Source of the DNA: Auxenochlorella pyrenoidosa | Lineage: Eukaryota; Chlorophyta; Trebouxiophyceae; Chlorellales; Chlorellaceae | DNA length: 20,320 nucleotides | Direction: 5' to 3' | Assembly: GCA_001430745.1 (NCBI GenBank) | Contig: KQ481938.1 | Span: forward strand, 1,333,333 to 1,353,652 | Numbering within the stretch: the stretch's first letter is position 1 | Below: more notes on this DNA, generated by a model | The model's input: the letters and a program-made list of their open reading frames with translations, nothing else | Database searches by the model: none | Told to the model about the DNA's origin: nothing | The DNA itself: not shown here

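Overview
The window looks like nuclear DNA of a GC-rich green alga, most likely a chlorophyte close to the Chlorella/trebouxiophyte group. It is very GC-rich and is densely cut by short introns (about 140-370 nt). Acceptors are mostly GCAG, and many introns use GC instead of GT at the donor. The best protein resemblance is to land-plant VPS13. The taxon is an inference; there is no rRNA or other marker gene here. I see no prokaryotic operon, phage, CRISPR array, tRNA or transposon.

Almost the whole window is one gene on the minus strand. It enters at position 20320 already past its N-terminus and leaves near position 185 before its C-terminus. I rebuilt 57 exons by hand (about 8.9 kb of coding sequence, about 2,980 residues). 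At each junction I matched splice sites, reading phase and recalled VPS13 family motifs. The product is a VPS13 / bridge-like lipid transfer protein of the plant 'PH domain-containing' subtype (Arabidopsis VPS13M type).

Layout in protein order (minus strand, high to low coordinates): 20320-18121, post-chorein VPS13 N-terminal region, including the LYFDTD, ARLWW, KEYVPLY and RLAHARLQRERR...WLDWLRGG motifs. 17942-15788, lipid-groove (RBG/extended chorein) repeats. 15530-14235, an inserted PH domain split over four exons. 13867-5369, the long middle part of the groove with several low-complexity loops. 5206-2968, four WRP..P.GY..xGD/C repeats (Vps62/DUF946 type, beta-tripod). 2753-1307, the conserved region with WEPVVEPW. 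1095-185, a C2-like segment. The classical VPS13 adaptor-binding (VAB) and C-terminal domains should lie beyond the low-coordinate edge.

The product should be a rod with a hydrophobic groove that carries bulk lipid between membranes at contact sites, while the PH, beta-tripod and C2 modules provide membrane or partner targeting. The most unusual feature is at the RNA level: about 12 of 56 complete introns appear to be GC-AG, far above the roughly 1% usual in plants and animals. I found no new multi-gene system. All other long open frames, on both strands, are shadows produced by the high GC content.
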